Positions 1 through 9,255 of a DNA stretch of 64,000 bases are shown here, piece by piece (positions within the stretch are counted from its first letter, which is position 1; every line of letters starts with the position of its first letter). Location of the stretch: assembly GCA_016286365.1 (NCBI GenBank), contig JAEESN010000005.1:1-64000 (forward strand). Reading direction: 5' to 3'. The position numbers were made by a program, and so were the translations under genes. Under the pieces are notes generated by a model. That model did not search any database. It saw nothing but the letters and a program-made list of their open reading frames with translations, and was not told where the DNA came from. This DNA is from Treponema sp. GTDB lineage: Bacteria > Spirochaetota > Spirochaetia > Treponematales > Treponemataceae.

Positions 1-452
1 ACATTTACTCCAAACTCTTCGGCCCACTGAATAAGCTTCTGCTTTTTTTCGTACTTTCGTTCAAGATAACGTTCCATATCAAAAGCGCGGAACTGAATAT
101 AATCAAGATTGTATCGCTCGCATGCGTTATTCACAAAACCAACATCATTACTTACGGCAAAACCACCTATAAATCTGTTTCCTGTTGTAAAGAGCTTTTT
201 GATGTCTTTATAAAATGCCTCAAAATTCGGCTTAATCCTGAAGTAATCTTTTGAATATGCAAGCTGGCACTCACCCTTTCCGCTGAATAAATACCAGTCA
301 AAATCGCACTCAGGGTTCATAACAACATCTTCTGATTCAAGGATGTTTAATTCATCATCACAGACTACATATCCGAGTGAACAGATTTTTCCTATTCCTT
401 CAAAAGTATTTGCACATTCACAGTCAAAAAAGACAAAAGTTTTATGATTCAT
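1..452 (-). CDS. DnaQ/RNase T-like 3'-5' exonuclease family protein (partial, runs off window start)
   Basis: Translated by hand from ATG at 452 (minus): MNHKTFVFFDCECANTFEGIGKICSLGYVVCDDELN...; FFDCECAN resembles the DEDD exonuclease FxDxE motif. Open to window edge, so not in the ORF track. Confidence 0.65.
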   Translation of the reverse strand, partial: MNHKTFVFFDCECANTFEGIGKICSLGYVVCDDELNILESEDVVMNPECDFDWYLFSGKGECQLAYSKDYFRIKPNFEAFYKDIKKLFTTGNRFIGGFAVSNDVGFVNNACERYNLDYIQFRAFDMERYLERKYEKKQKLIQWAEEFGVN

Positions 453-540
453 AGATGCATTTTCAACAAAAAAAGAAAAGTTGTCAATCATGTTGCAAAA
501 TGGAGTTGTATGCACCCCGAATTTTCAGTATATTAGTATC

Positions 541-1278
541 ATGCTGTTAGATATACATAACTTAAACTCAGGTCTTGAAGATGGAAAACAGATTCTTAAT
601 GACCTTAATATACAGATTGATCAGGGTGAAATTCATGCACTGATGGGACCAAACGGAGCGGGAAAATCTTCGCTTGGAAACACAATCATGGGAAACCCTG
701 TATATAAAATTACCGGTGGAAAGATATTCTTCAAAGGAAACGATGTAACAGAAGAAAGTGCCGATAAGCGCGCAAAGCTTGGTATGTTCATGTCGTTCCA
801 GAGTCCTATTGAAGTTCCGGGCATAAGCCTTGAATCTTTTATACGCGCTGCTATCCAGCAGAGAACGGGAGAACACGTAAAGCTCTTTCAGTTCCAGAAG
901 GAATTACAGCGCTGTATGGAAATCCTGGATATGAATCCGGATTATGCAAAGCGTGATTTGAACGTAGGATTTTCGGGTGGTGAGCGTAAAAAAAGCGAAA
1001 TACTTCAACTTCTTATGCTAAAACCTGATTTTGCAATTCTTGATGAAACTGATTCAGGCCTCGACGTTGATGCAGTCCGCACAGTTGCAAAAGGAATCGA
1101 AGAATATAGAAAGCTTACAAACGGCTCACTTCTCATAATCTCTCATACAACTAAGCTTTTGGAAGGACTCAATGTAGATAAGACCCACGTAATCGTAAAA
1201 GGTCACATTGTAAAAACCGGAGACGGAAAGCTCTTCAAAGAGATTAACGAAAAAGGATTTGAAGAGTATACGGCTTAA
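541..1278 (+). CDS. sufC: Fe-S cluster assembly ATPase SufC
   Basis: GPNGAGKSSLGNTIMG Walker A, FSGGERKKSEILQ signature, LDETDSGLDVDA; followed by sufB and sufD. Start at 541 (MLLDIHNLNSG) preferred over ORF-track start at 481. Confidence 0.95.
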   Translation: MLLDIHNLNSGLEDGKQILNDLNIQIDQGEIHALMGPNGAGKSSLGNTIMGNPVYKITGGKIFFKGNDVTEESADKRAKLGMFMSFQSPIEVPGISLESFIRAAIQQRTGEHVKLFQFQKELQRCMEILDMNPDYAKRDLNVGFSGGERKKSEILQLLMLKPDFAILDETDSGLDVDAVRTVAKGIEEYRKLTNGSLLIISHTTKLLEGLNVDKTHVIVKGHIVKTGDGKLFKEINEKGFEEYTA

Positions 1279-1290
1279 TAAAGGAAAGAC

Positions 1291-2703
1291 ATGGACGAAA
1301 AGACTAAAATAGAAGATATAAACCGTGAGTTCTACGATTTCCGTTATGCCGAATCCGAAAAAGATTTCTACCGCATCGAAAGCGGACTCACACCCGATAT
1401 TGTAAAAAAAATCTCTGAAGAAAAAGAAGATCCCCAGTGGATGCGTGAATTCAGGCTTAAGTCACTCGAAACGTATAATCAGCTTAAAGTTCCAAAATGG
1501 GGACCTTCCATTGATGACCTTCATATAGAAAACATTGCAACCTATGTACGAGCTAAAACACAGATGAGCGGAAAGTGGGAAGATGTTCCGGATGACATAA
1601 AAGAAACCTTCGAAAAGCTTGGTATTCCCGAAGCTGAACGAAAGTCTTTAGCCGGCGTTGGTGCACAGTACGATTCAGAACTTGTATATCACAATGTACA
1701 GGAAGAGGTAGCAAAACAGGGAGTAATTTATCTTGGTTTTGAAGAAGCCTTGAAATCTGAAAAATGGGGCCCGATGGTAAAAGAATACTTTATGACCCTT
1801 ATTACACCACGCGACCATAAATTTGCTGCCCTTCACGGAGCGGTATGGTCTGGAGGTTCCTTTGTTTATGTTCCAAAAGGCGTTCATCTTTCCTTCCCCC
1901 TTCAGTCTTATTTCCGTTTGAATGCTCGCGGGGCCGGACAGTTTGAACACACACTGATTATCGTAGACGAAGGAGCAGACCTGCACTTTATAGAAGGATG
2001 TTCTGCTCCAAAATATAACGAAGCAAACCTTCATGCGGGAGCTGTTGAGCTCTTTGTAAAAAAAGGAGCACACCTTCGTTATTCTACAATCGAAAACTGG
2101 TCTAAAAACATGTATAACCTGAACACCAAGCGTGCAAAGGTCGAAGAAGGCGGTACGATTGAATGGGTTTCGGGTTCCTTTGGTTCACACATTTCTTACC
2201 TCTATCCCGAAAGCGATTTAGTCGGACGTGGTGCAAAATCAGAGTTTACGGGAATCACTTTTGCAGGCTCGGGACAGAGTCTTGATACAGGTGCAAAGAT
2301 GGTTCACCTTGCCCCGGATACAACAAGCCTTATTTCTACAAAATCTATTTCTAAAGGCGGTGGAGTAAGCATCTATCGTTCTGCAGTTTATATAGACAAA
2401 AATGCAACAGGAAGTAAAACAAGCGTTTCGTGTGAAAGCCTTATGCTCGATTCAGAAAGCCGCTCGGATACAATTCCTGCAATGGTTATTAAAACAGATG
2501 AATGTGATGTAGGACACGAAGCAAAAATCGGACGAATTTCCAGCGATGCGATTTTCTACCTCATGTCACGTGGTATAAGCGAAGACGATGCACGAAGTAT
2601 GATTGTAAGCGGATTTGCAAACCCGGTAAGTAAAGAGCTCCCTCTTGAATACGCCGTCGAGATGAATAATTTAATTAAGCTTGAAATGCGGGGTTCAATG
2701 TAA
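1291..2703 (+). CDS. sufB: Fe-S cluster assembly protein SufB
   Basis: 470 aa, SufB-type sequence (GAVWSGGSFVYVPKGVHLSFPLQSYFR, SDLVGRGAKSEFTGI); sits between sufC and sufD. Confidence 0.95.
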   Translation: MDEKTKIEDINREFYDFRYAESEKDFYRIESGLTPDIVKKISEEKEDPQWMREFRLKSLETYNQLKVPKWGPSIDDLHIENIATYVRAKTQMSGKWEDVPDDIKETFEKLGIPEAERKSLAGVGAQYDSELVYHNVQEEVAKQGVIYLGFEEALKSEKWGPMVKEYFMTLITPRDHKFAALHGAVWSGGSFVYVPKGVHLSFPLQSYFRLNARGAGQFEHTLIIVDEGADLHFIEGCSAPKYNEANLHAGAVELFVKKGAHLRYSTIENWSKNMYNLNTKRAKVEEGGTIEWVSGSFGSHISYLYPESDLVGRGAKSEFTGITFAGSGQSLDTGAKMVHLAPDTTSLISTKSISKGGGVSIYRSAVYIDKNATGSKTSVSCESLMLDSESRSDTIPAMVIKTDECDVGHEAKIGRISSDAIFYLMSRGISEDDARSMIVSGFANPVSKELPLEYAVEMNNLIKLEMRGSM

Positions 2704-2705
2704 TT

Positions 2706-3797
2706 ATGGAAAATACAACAAATATTAATCCAATCCCATACCTCACCTGGAGCTGGCTCAAGATAAACAGCGACGTGGCAAGTTATGATTTTACGCTTAA
2801 GGAAAACTCAGGCAAAGAAATCAATCTTACACCGAACATCCTTATTACAGAAGGAAAATCTATCAAAACTGATTTACCCGAACCGCTCTTTGCAACAGGC
2901 GACGCTGCCGCAAAACTTATTTCGGATGCTGCACCAAAGGGAAAAATCTATACATTCGAAAAATCAAATGAGGAAAAACCTCTTATCATAAGAATTAAAA
3001 GCGAAGATAACAGCGCCACACTCCAGATTCTCCATATAAAAAAAGGTGTATCTGCAAAAGTTATAATTGTGTACGAACCTTCAACCGCTTTGGCAGATTC
3101 AACTACCAAAGAATCCACAGAAGTTCCTGTTTTATCCGGCGTTATAACAAAAGTATATGCAGAAGATGATTCAAAACTTCATCTTTCTAAAGTACAGCTC
3201 TGCGATAAAAACGTTAATCAGATTGATGATACTGCAATTGTATGCGGCGAGCGTGCAAAAGTAGATTTTACACAGATCGAACTTGGAGGCTCTCACGTAG
3301 ATGCAGGCTTTAATGCAACACTCTACGGCTATCAGTCTGAATTTAATTCCGATACAGCATACATCCTAACCGGTAATCAGTATCTTGATATGAACCAGGT
3401 TGCCGTTCACAAGGGAAAGAAAACTGCCTGCGACATGAAGACTCATGGAACAGTAAAAGATGAATCGACTAAGACTTACCGCGGTACAATTGATCTTGTA
3501 AAAGGATGCTCCGGTTCAAACGGTAACGAAATTGAAACTACCCTGCTTCTTTCTCCAAAAGCAGTTGTAAAAGCAGCACCTATAATCCTTTGTGGAGAAG
3601 ATGATATTTCTGCAGAACACGGCTCAACAATCGGAAAGCTTTCTGATGATATGCTTTTTTATATGAACAGCCGCGGTATAGACGAAAAAACTGCCGAAGA
3701 CCTTCTTTCAAAAGCGAAGATTACATCGGCAGCTTCTTCAATAGAAGATGAATCTGTTACTGAAGAAATAAACAGCTGGATTAAAAATAATTTATAG
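2706..3797 (+). CDS. sufD: SufD-like Fe-S cluster assembly protein
   Basis: SufB/SufD C-terminal fold pattern (GCSGSNGNEIETTLLLSPKA, AEHGSTIGKLSDDMLFYMNSRGIDEKTAEDLL); directly after sufB. Confidence 0.85.
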   Translation: MENTTNINPIPYLTWSWLKINSDVASYDFTLKENSGKEINLTPNILITEGKSIKTDLPEPLFATGDAAAKLISDAAPKGKIYTFEKSNEEKPLIIRIKSEDNSATLQILHIKKGVSAKVIIVYEPSTALADSTTKESTEVPVLSGVITKVYAEDDSKLHLSKVQLCDKNVNQIDDTAIVCGERAKVDFTQIELGGSHVDAGFNATLYGYQSEFNSDTAYILTGNQYLDMNQVAVHKGKKTACDMKTHGTVKDESTKTYRGTIDLVKGCSGSNGNEIETTLLLSPKAVVKAAPIILCGEDDISAEHGSTIGKLSDDMLFYMNSRGIDEKTAEDLLSKAKITSAASSIEDESVTEEINSWIKNNL

Positions 3798-3807
3798 CTT
3801 TAAAACT

Positions 3808-4848
3808 CTATAAACTCTGTGCAAGGTTTACTGCACGTTCCATCTGTAAATCATTGCTAAGGCTTGTGTTTACAACGAGATTTGCTCCCTGTGGTACAAT
3901 ACCGGTTCCTTCTGGAATTGATCCATCTGGTCTGCACACTTTCTGAACAGAAACTGAATATCTCCATCCATTCACAAGGCATCTTTCAAGCGAAAGTGAA
4001 AATACTCCGCATGTGTGATTACCAACCTGGGTAACATGAGCTTGTGAACACATTGCCATAGTAAATTCTTCTCCAGCACTCATTGTCTGTGCATTTGTAA
4101 GAAGGAATACGGGTTTTGTATACTGCCAGCTTCCGTTCTTTTTAATTTCAAGTTCAACACCTTCATCATAGTCATTTGGTCCAGGACCGTTCTTTGTTCT
4201 TGAAATTGCATAAGTTTTATCATCGGCACAAAATCTTCCCGATATGCGGCTTACGTTTCCAGTAAGTCCACCACGGTTTCCGCGAACATCGAGGATGATG
4301 CATTTTGTATCCTTTAATTCTTCCAAAGCAAGGTCTATGTCACCAGCCCATTCCTGGTTCTGATTGATTCCTGTCTGACCGCTCGAAAATGCCGCTATGT
4401 GAATGTATCCTGTAGTGCTGTCTGTCTTTAATCTTCCGTATGTAATGATGTTATTTCCACATTTTTTCGGGTTTTGTACATACTTTGAACAAACTTCCTC
4501 TAAAGAAAAGATATCAGGTGTTACTGAATCTTCACCAGAATTAAAGCTTCCAGCCGGTGTCTTTAAGTATACGTGAGCATCATGTAATGGTGTAAGAAGA
4601 GTTTTTAATACCTCAAAGAATTCTTTATCTGTCATGTCTTCGTTTACCAATGGACGGCACGCATTATACTGAGCCTTCCAATCAACACCACGAACAGCAA
4701 ACAAAGCATAAGTTTCGTTATAATCATTCCAGAGAGCATCAAACATCTGTGTGTAAGATAAATCAACTCTCTTTCCATAAAAGAAAGTACACGAATTAAG
4801 ACCGATAAATCCCGCAATCAATAATAAAATCAAACGTATTTTTTTCAT
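3808..4848 (-). CDS. S41-family peptidase-like lipoprotein
   Basis: Signal peptide with lipobox-like LNSC; S41-like core (CIILDVRGNRGG, LLTNAQTMSAGEEFTMAM). Confidence 0.75.
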   Translation of the reverse strand: MKKIRLILLLIAGFIGLNSCTFFYGKRVDLSYTQMFDALWNDYNETYALFAVRGVDWKAQYNACRPLVNEDMTDKEFFEVLKTLLTPLHDAHVYLKTPAGSFNSGEDSVTPDIFSLEEVCSKYVQNPKKCGNNIITYGRLKTDSTTGYIHIAAFSSGQTGINQNQEWAGDIDLALEELKDTKCIILDVRGNRGGLTGNVSRISGRFCADDKTYAISRTKNGPGPNDYDEGVELEIKKNGSWQYTKPVFLLTNAQTMSAGEEFTMAMCSQAHVTQVGNHTCGVFSLSLERCLVNGWRYSVSVQKVCRPDGSIPEGTGIVPQGANLVVNTSLSNDLQMERAVNLAQSL

Positions 4849-4896
4849 AAGTTATCTCCTAAAAATATCTTTCACAATAATAATTCCCGGCTCTTT

Positions 4897-5748
4897 TTAG
4901 AACACATACGATGCGAATGCTTTAAAGTTTCCGTCAACATAATAAAGCGGACGCTCATCTGGAACTGCAATTCTTGAATATTCAAAATCACATCCAAGAC
5001 CGAACGAAAGATTGTTATTTGCCTTAAGCTTATATTCAAAATCAATATAAACAGACTGATAGTTATGAATGCTCAAAAAATCACCGAGTGTAAAAATCTT
5101 TAAAAAGTCTTCTTCGGCATATTTCATAAGGCGTGCATCACAACCTGCATAAGGAGGTCGAACACCGTATCCGAGTAAAGGAAGTCCGCACATAACAAAG
5201 AATGAGTTTTTTTCATCAATATTAAAATTCATGCTTGCAGAAGGACCGATCGATAAAAGTGCTGTAATAGAAGGATAATGCTCAAACTGCATGAATACGT
5301 TACAGGCAAAATTTCCACCCGCATAAATATCCATACGACTGTCGCTGTAAACCTTATATCCTAAATCATACTGTAATCTGATTTTTTGAAAGCTGAGCGA
5401 AGAAACAGATGCCTGCCAGTAATATTCGCCTGTTACAGGATCATAAGTTTTATAGACATTCGCATTGTCTGTAAGAGCTGATGATGGGCGCGTAATAAAA
5501 TAATCAGCAGTAATAATGTGAATAAAATCTCCTGAAAAGATTTTTGTTCCAAGTGAAAAACGGGGACAAGAAAGCGCTTCCGAAGTAAGACTGAAGGTTG
5601 TTTCCTTATAAGAGCCAAGATTCCAGCCAACAGAAAGCGTGATTTCTACAGAAGTTTTATCTTCCCCACCCTGATTTACTTTTTCCTCTGCAAAAATAAA
5701 AGCTGCCAGGCAGAAGAAAATCAATACAAAAGAAAAATGTTTTTTCAT
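4897..5748 (-). CDS. Putative outer-membrane/secreted protein
   Basis: Signal peptide MKKHFSFVLIFFCLAAFIFAEE; alternating aromatic/polar beta-strand pattern ending FKAFASYVF. Likely start 5748 rather than 5778. Confidence 0.55.
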   Translation of the reverse strand: MKKHFSFVLIFFCLAAFIFAEEKVNQGGEDKTSVEITLSVGWNLGSYKETTFSLTSEALSCPRFSLGTKIFSGDFIHIITADYFITRPSSALTDNANVYKTYDPVTGEYYWQASVSSLSFQKIRLQYDLGYKVYSDSRMDIYAGGNFACNVFMQFEHYPSITALLSIGPSASMNFNIDEKNSFFVMCGLPLLGYGVRPPYAGCDARLMKYAEEDFLKIFTLGDFLSIHNYQSVYIDFEYKLKANNNLSFGLGCDFEYSRIAVPDERPLYYVDGNFKAFASYVF

Positions 5749-5884
5749 AATTCCTCCAGAAAAGTTTAAGGATTCCAAAGTGATTTAATCTTCAAAATCC
5801 TCTAAAACTATACTCTCTGGAAGGACAGAATGATATTAGGGATAGTACCAAATTTTTTGAGTTTTTAAAATTCAGGGTAAACCC

Positions 5885-6715
5885 TTAGTTTTTAAGGCGG
5901 GCAAAAAGCTCCAGTCTGTTTTTTACACCGGTTTTACGGTAGATGCTTGCAAGATGAGATTCAATTGTTTTTTCGCTTACAAAAAGAGTATCCGCAAGTT
6001 CTTTATTGGATTTTCCTTCGAGCAGAGCCAGAATGATTTCCTGTTCCCTTTTTGTGATGGAAAAATCTTTTATAAAATCAGGTTTAAGGATTTTTTCGTT
6101 CTTAGACATCGGAGACGAAAATGAATACTTATAAAAAATATGAAAAATTAAAATTGAAACCGAGATGATAAAAATATATGGAACGTTTTTAACAAAAAAA
6201 GCAAATATTAAGTTTAAGGCTGCGAGCACTGTGATTATCCATTTTTCCCTGCGGAATACACCCTTGTCTCCACGGCGGAAAAAAATAATCCCTATGAGAA
6301 CTGCAAAAATTGTCGGATTCCAGATGCCGAAGATATTAATTAAAGAAGAAGGATGTTCAATGCCCGGTATAAAAATCAGAATAACGGAAAAAGCAAAACT
6401 CAAAAGAGAATAGATAAGGATGATTTTTCTGATTACCGAAAACCTGCTTATCTGAATATAATCTAAAGCAAAACCCGTAATTCCATAAGAAAAGAAAAAC
6501 GAAAGGAAGGCTCCGAATACACAGAGGAAGATGCGCGAATCTATAATCTTATAAACCGAAACATAATAAGAATTAGTGCAGATCATAAAAAAAGCAATCA
6601 TGATTAAAAAGACATGAAAGAAAAATGATTTTTTGAATTTAAGAAAAAATAGAAGAGAGATTAATCCTGATGCAAAAGAAAAAAGACATGAAACAAATAA
6701 AATTAAATCTTCCAC
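5885..6715 (-). CDS. Membrane-anchored LuxR-family HTH regulator
   Basis: About six hydrophobic segments then ITKREQEIILALLEGKSNKELADTLFVSEKTIESHLASIYRKTGVKNRLEL. Confidence 0.8.
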   Translation of the reverse strand: MEDLILFVSCLFSFASGLISLLFFLKFKKSFFFHVFLIMIAFFMICTNSYYVSVYKIIDSRIFLCVFGAFLSFFFSYGITGFALDYIQISRFSVIRKIILIYSLLSFAFSVILIFIPGIEHPSSLINIFGIWNPTIFAVLIGIIFFRRGDKGVFRREKWIITVLAALNLIFAFFVKNVPYIFIISVSILIFHIFYKYSFSSPMSKNEKILKPDFIKDFSITKREQEIILALLEGKSNKELADTLFVSEKTIESHLASIYRKTGVKNRLELFARLKN

Positions 6716-6839
6716 TAAAAGCCTCGTTTTTAGATTATATCATAAGTTAGTGATTGTATAAATGATAATTGAATAAATCCGTTAAATCATCTAGAATGAT
6801 AAAAAGTTTTTACACACGTATTTACTAGGTAAAATTATT

Positions 6840-8084
6840 ATGGAAAACAAATACAGAAAAGATTTCCCTTTCTTTAAAGCTATAGATGAAAACTCTGCCG
6901 GAGAAAACAAAGGACTCATTTATTTTGATACAGCGGCAACAGCCCAGCGTCCGTTTATTGTACTCAACGCAATGACCCATTTTTATGCAACAGAAAATGC
7001 AAATCCTCTGCGCGGACTATATTCTTTAAGTGAAAGAGCTACACTCGCCTACGAAAATGCACGCGAAACTGTAGCAAAATTCATAAATGCAAAAGATGCT
7101 TCGGAAATTGTTTTTACACGTAATGCTTCTGAAAGTTTAAATCTTGTTGCATACAGCTGGGGATTAAACAATCTTAAAGCCGGTGACGAAATCTGTGTTT
7201 CCATAATGGAACATCATTCAAACATAGTTCCATGGCAGATGGTGTGCCAGAAAACCGGCGCAAAGCTTGTCTTTATGGAATGCGACAAAGAAACAGGTAT
7301 AATCAGTGACGAAGAGATCGCTTCCAAAATTAACGGTCATACTAAAATTGTATCTGTTGTTCATGTAAGTAACGTTCTCGGTGTAACAAATCCTGTAAAA
7401 AAGATAGGACAGGCAGCACACGCTAATGGTGCAATTTTTATAGTTGATGGAGCTCAGTCGGCACCACACATGCAGGTTGATGTTCAGGATATCGATGCAG
7501 ACTTTTTTGCAATGAGCGGACATAAACTCTGCGGACCAATGGGAATCGGTTCACTTTACGGAAAACGCGAACTTTTAGAAAAAACCGATCCGTTCCTCCG
7601 TGGCGGCGAAATGATTGAATACGTAACACGGGAAAATGCAACCTGGGCAGAAGTTCCACATAAATTCGAAGCGGGAACTGTAAGCGCAGGAGATGCTGTT
7701 GGAATGGCAGCGGCTATCAGATACATCACTTCTATAGGTCTTGAAAACATCGAAAAGCACGATGCAGAACTTGCATGCAGAATTATCGAAGGGATGAAAA
7801 ATATTCCTCACATAAACATCATAGGCCCGAGAGACGGAAATAAACGATGCGGAATCGTTACATTTACGGTGGACGGCGTTCACCCGCATGATGTTGCTAC
7901 CCTTCTTTCCGAAGAACACATTGCGATTAGGGCGGGTCATCACTGTGCACAGCCGCTCGGGCAGTATCTTGGGCAGACAGCAACGGCAAGAGCGAGCCTG
8001 TATTTTTACAATACAGAGGAAGAAGTTGATATATTCCTCGAAAAATTGAGCCACCTGCGCGAGTGGAGTGGGTTTAAAGATTAA
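6840..8084 (+). CDS. sufS: Cysteine desulfurase SufS
   Basis: SufS/CsdA class: YFDTAATAQRP, EHHSNIVPWQ, DGAQSAPHMQVDVQDIDADFFAMSGHKLCGPMGIG, RAGHHCAQPLG. Confidence 0.95.
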   Translation: MENKYRKDFPFFKAIDENSAGENKGLIYFDTAATAQRPFIVLNAMTHFYATENANPLRGLYSLSERATLAYENARETVAKFINAKDASEIVFTRNASESLNLVAYSWGLNNLKAGDEICVSIMEHHSNIVPWQMVCQKTGAKLVFMECDKETGIISDEEIASKINGHTKIVSVVHVSNVLGVTNPVKKIGQAAHANGAIFIVDGAQSAPHMQVDVQDIDADFFAMSGHKLCGPMGIGSLYGKRELLEKTDPFLRGGEMIEYVTRENATWAEVPHKFEAGTVSAGDAVGMAAAIRYITSIGLENIEKHDAELACRIIEGMKNIPHINIIGPRDGNKRCGIVTFTVDGVHPHDVATLLSEEHIAIRAGHHCAQPLGQYLGQTATARASLYFYNTEEEVDIFLEKLSHLREWSGFKD

Positions 8085-8087
8085 AAT

Positions 8088-8296
8088 AAATATTAAAAAT
8101 AGACTACGGGAACCCTGTTTTTCTCCGCTAATAAATGAATTAAAAATCTTAACATATGTGTAAAGAACCTTATTTTTCTCCGCAAATGAATTATTAAAAA
8201 AATTCTAAATATTAAAAATAGACTACGGGAACCCTGTTTTTCTCCGCTAGGGAATTATGACGCTCCGAAAAACAGGAACCCCTAGGCCTATTTTTA
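8088..8296. repeat. Intergenic repeat: 43-bp perfect direct repeat (8088-8130, 8207-8249), a partial related copy (8165-8183) and a large imperfect palindrome (8213-8296)
   Basis: aaatattaaaaatagactacgggaaccctgtttttctccgcta appears twice; the second copy pairs imperfectly with gctccgaaaaacaggaacccctaggcctattttta at 8262-8296. Confidence 0.9.
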
Positions 8297-8457
8297 TATC
8301 TATTTAAATTTTAAAACATTAATCCATAGAATCATTTTAATTCTTTTCCTCGTTCAAATTAATTATTTCCCAAAGCCTATTTTTATATTCTTTTATTCCT
8401 TCAATACAATCCCCTCCCTTAGTTGCTCATTGCTCGGTTTTTCAGTATATTTTATTT

Positions 8458-8602
8458 AGAGACGAATATGGACACGAAGGATGCCTACGATCGAAAATCC
8501 GTTAAAAAATAAACCGTCAGGTTTATTTTAGGATTATCGAAAAAATGGCACAGAGCGGGATTTATCCCGCGACAAAGAAGAGACGAATATGGACACGAAG
8601 GA
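8458..8602. repeat. 24-bp direct repeats (8458-8481 and 8579-8602) flanking a 97-bp insert
   Basis: agagacgaatatggacacgaagga is identical in both copies; the second contains the sufU ATG. Confidence 0.9.
8483..8570 (+). repeat. Structured intergenic element, copy A
   Basis: gcc-N3-gatcgaaaatcc...ggattatcgaaaaaatggc followed by hairpin gcgggatttatcccgc; related to reverse complement of 15526-15607. Confidence 0.65.
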
Positions 8603-9026
8603 ACTTTACCGCGAAATACTTAATGAACATAATATAAACCCTACGCACAAGGCACCGATGGAAAAGCCTACGTTTTGCCTCGAGGGGGTTAATCCAAGCT
8701 GTGGAGATCAGATTACGCTGCAGATGAAACTTGACGAAAACAACGTAATCACAGATGCTAGCTTTACAGGAAGCGGCTGTGCAATCAGCCAGGCATCTGT
8801 AGATATGATGGCAGATTTAGTAATCGGAAAAACAAAGGACGAAGCGCTTGCTTTAGCAGATATTTTTGACCGCATGATTAAAGACAAGGTAACAGACGAA
8901 GACCTTGAACGCCTTGACGAAGCGGCAGCCCTTCAGGATATATCACACATGCCCGCCCGCGTAAAATGTGCAATGCTCGGCTGGAGAACGATGAAAGAAA
9001 TGCTTGGTATAAAGAATTCCGAGTAG
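8589..9026 (+). CDS. sufU: SufU/IscU-like Fe-S cluster assembly protein
   Basis: Cysteines in NPSCGDQI, GSGCAISQAS, RVKCAMLGW; adjacent to sufS. Confidence 0.92.
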   Translation: MDTKELYREILNEHNINPTHKAPMEKPTFCLEGVNPSCGDQITLQMKLDENNVITDASFTGSGCAISQASVDMMADLVIGKTKDEALALADIFDRMIKDKVTDEDLERLDEAAALQDISHMPARVKCAMLGWRTMKEMLGIKNSE

Positions 9027-9106
9027 TCCCCATCGAAATCCGACTTACACGGGCAAAATTCACCTCTCTTGAAACTTATCCTTTTTTATGATATATTAAA
9101 TTTAAT

Positions 9107-9180
9107 GGTGCTTTAGCTCAGCTGGATAGAGCAGCTGCCTTCTAAGCAGCAGGTCGACAGTTCGATTCTGCCAAGCATCA
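9107..9180 (+). tRNA. tRNA-Arg (anticodon TCT)
   Basis: GGTGCTT/AAGCATC acceptor, TAGCTCAGCTGGATAGAGCA D-arm, GCTGC-CTTCTAA-GCAGC anticodon arm, GTTCGATTC T-loop; 3' CCA not encoded. Confidence 0.93.
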
Positions 9181-9182
9181 CT

Positions 9183-9213
9183 AGACCATTGAGTAATCAA
9201 TGGTCTTTTTTTT
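9183..9213 (+). terminator. Rho-independent terminator after tRNA-Arg
   Basis: agaccattga-gtaa-tcaatggtct perfect 10-bp stem followed by a T run. Confidence 0.9.
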
Positions 9214-9255
9214 GCAGAGATTTTCCCGATACATATAATCATTTATTGATTAAGC

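Noticed and set aside
7575-8054. 159-aa minus-strand ORF
   Set aside because: Antisense to sufS with no recognisable domain.
8088-8296. Simple rho-independent terminator for sufS
   Set aside because: The palindrome is long, duplicated, has same-strand motifs in opposing arms and lacks a terminal T run.
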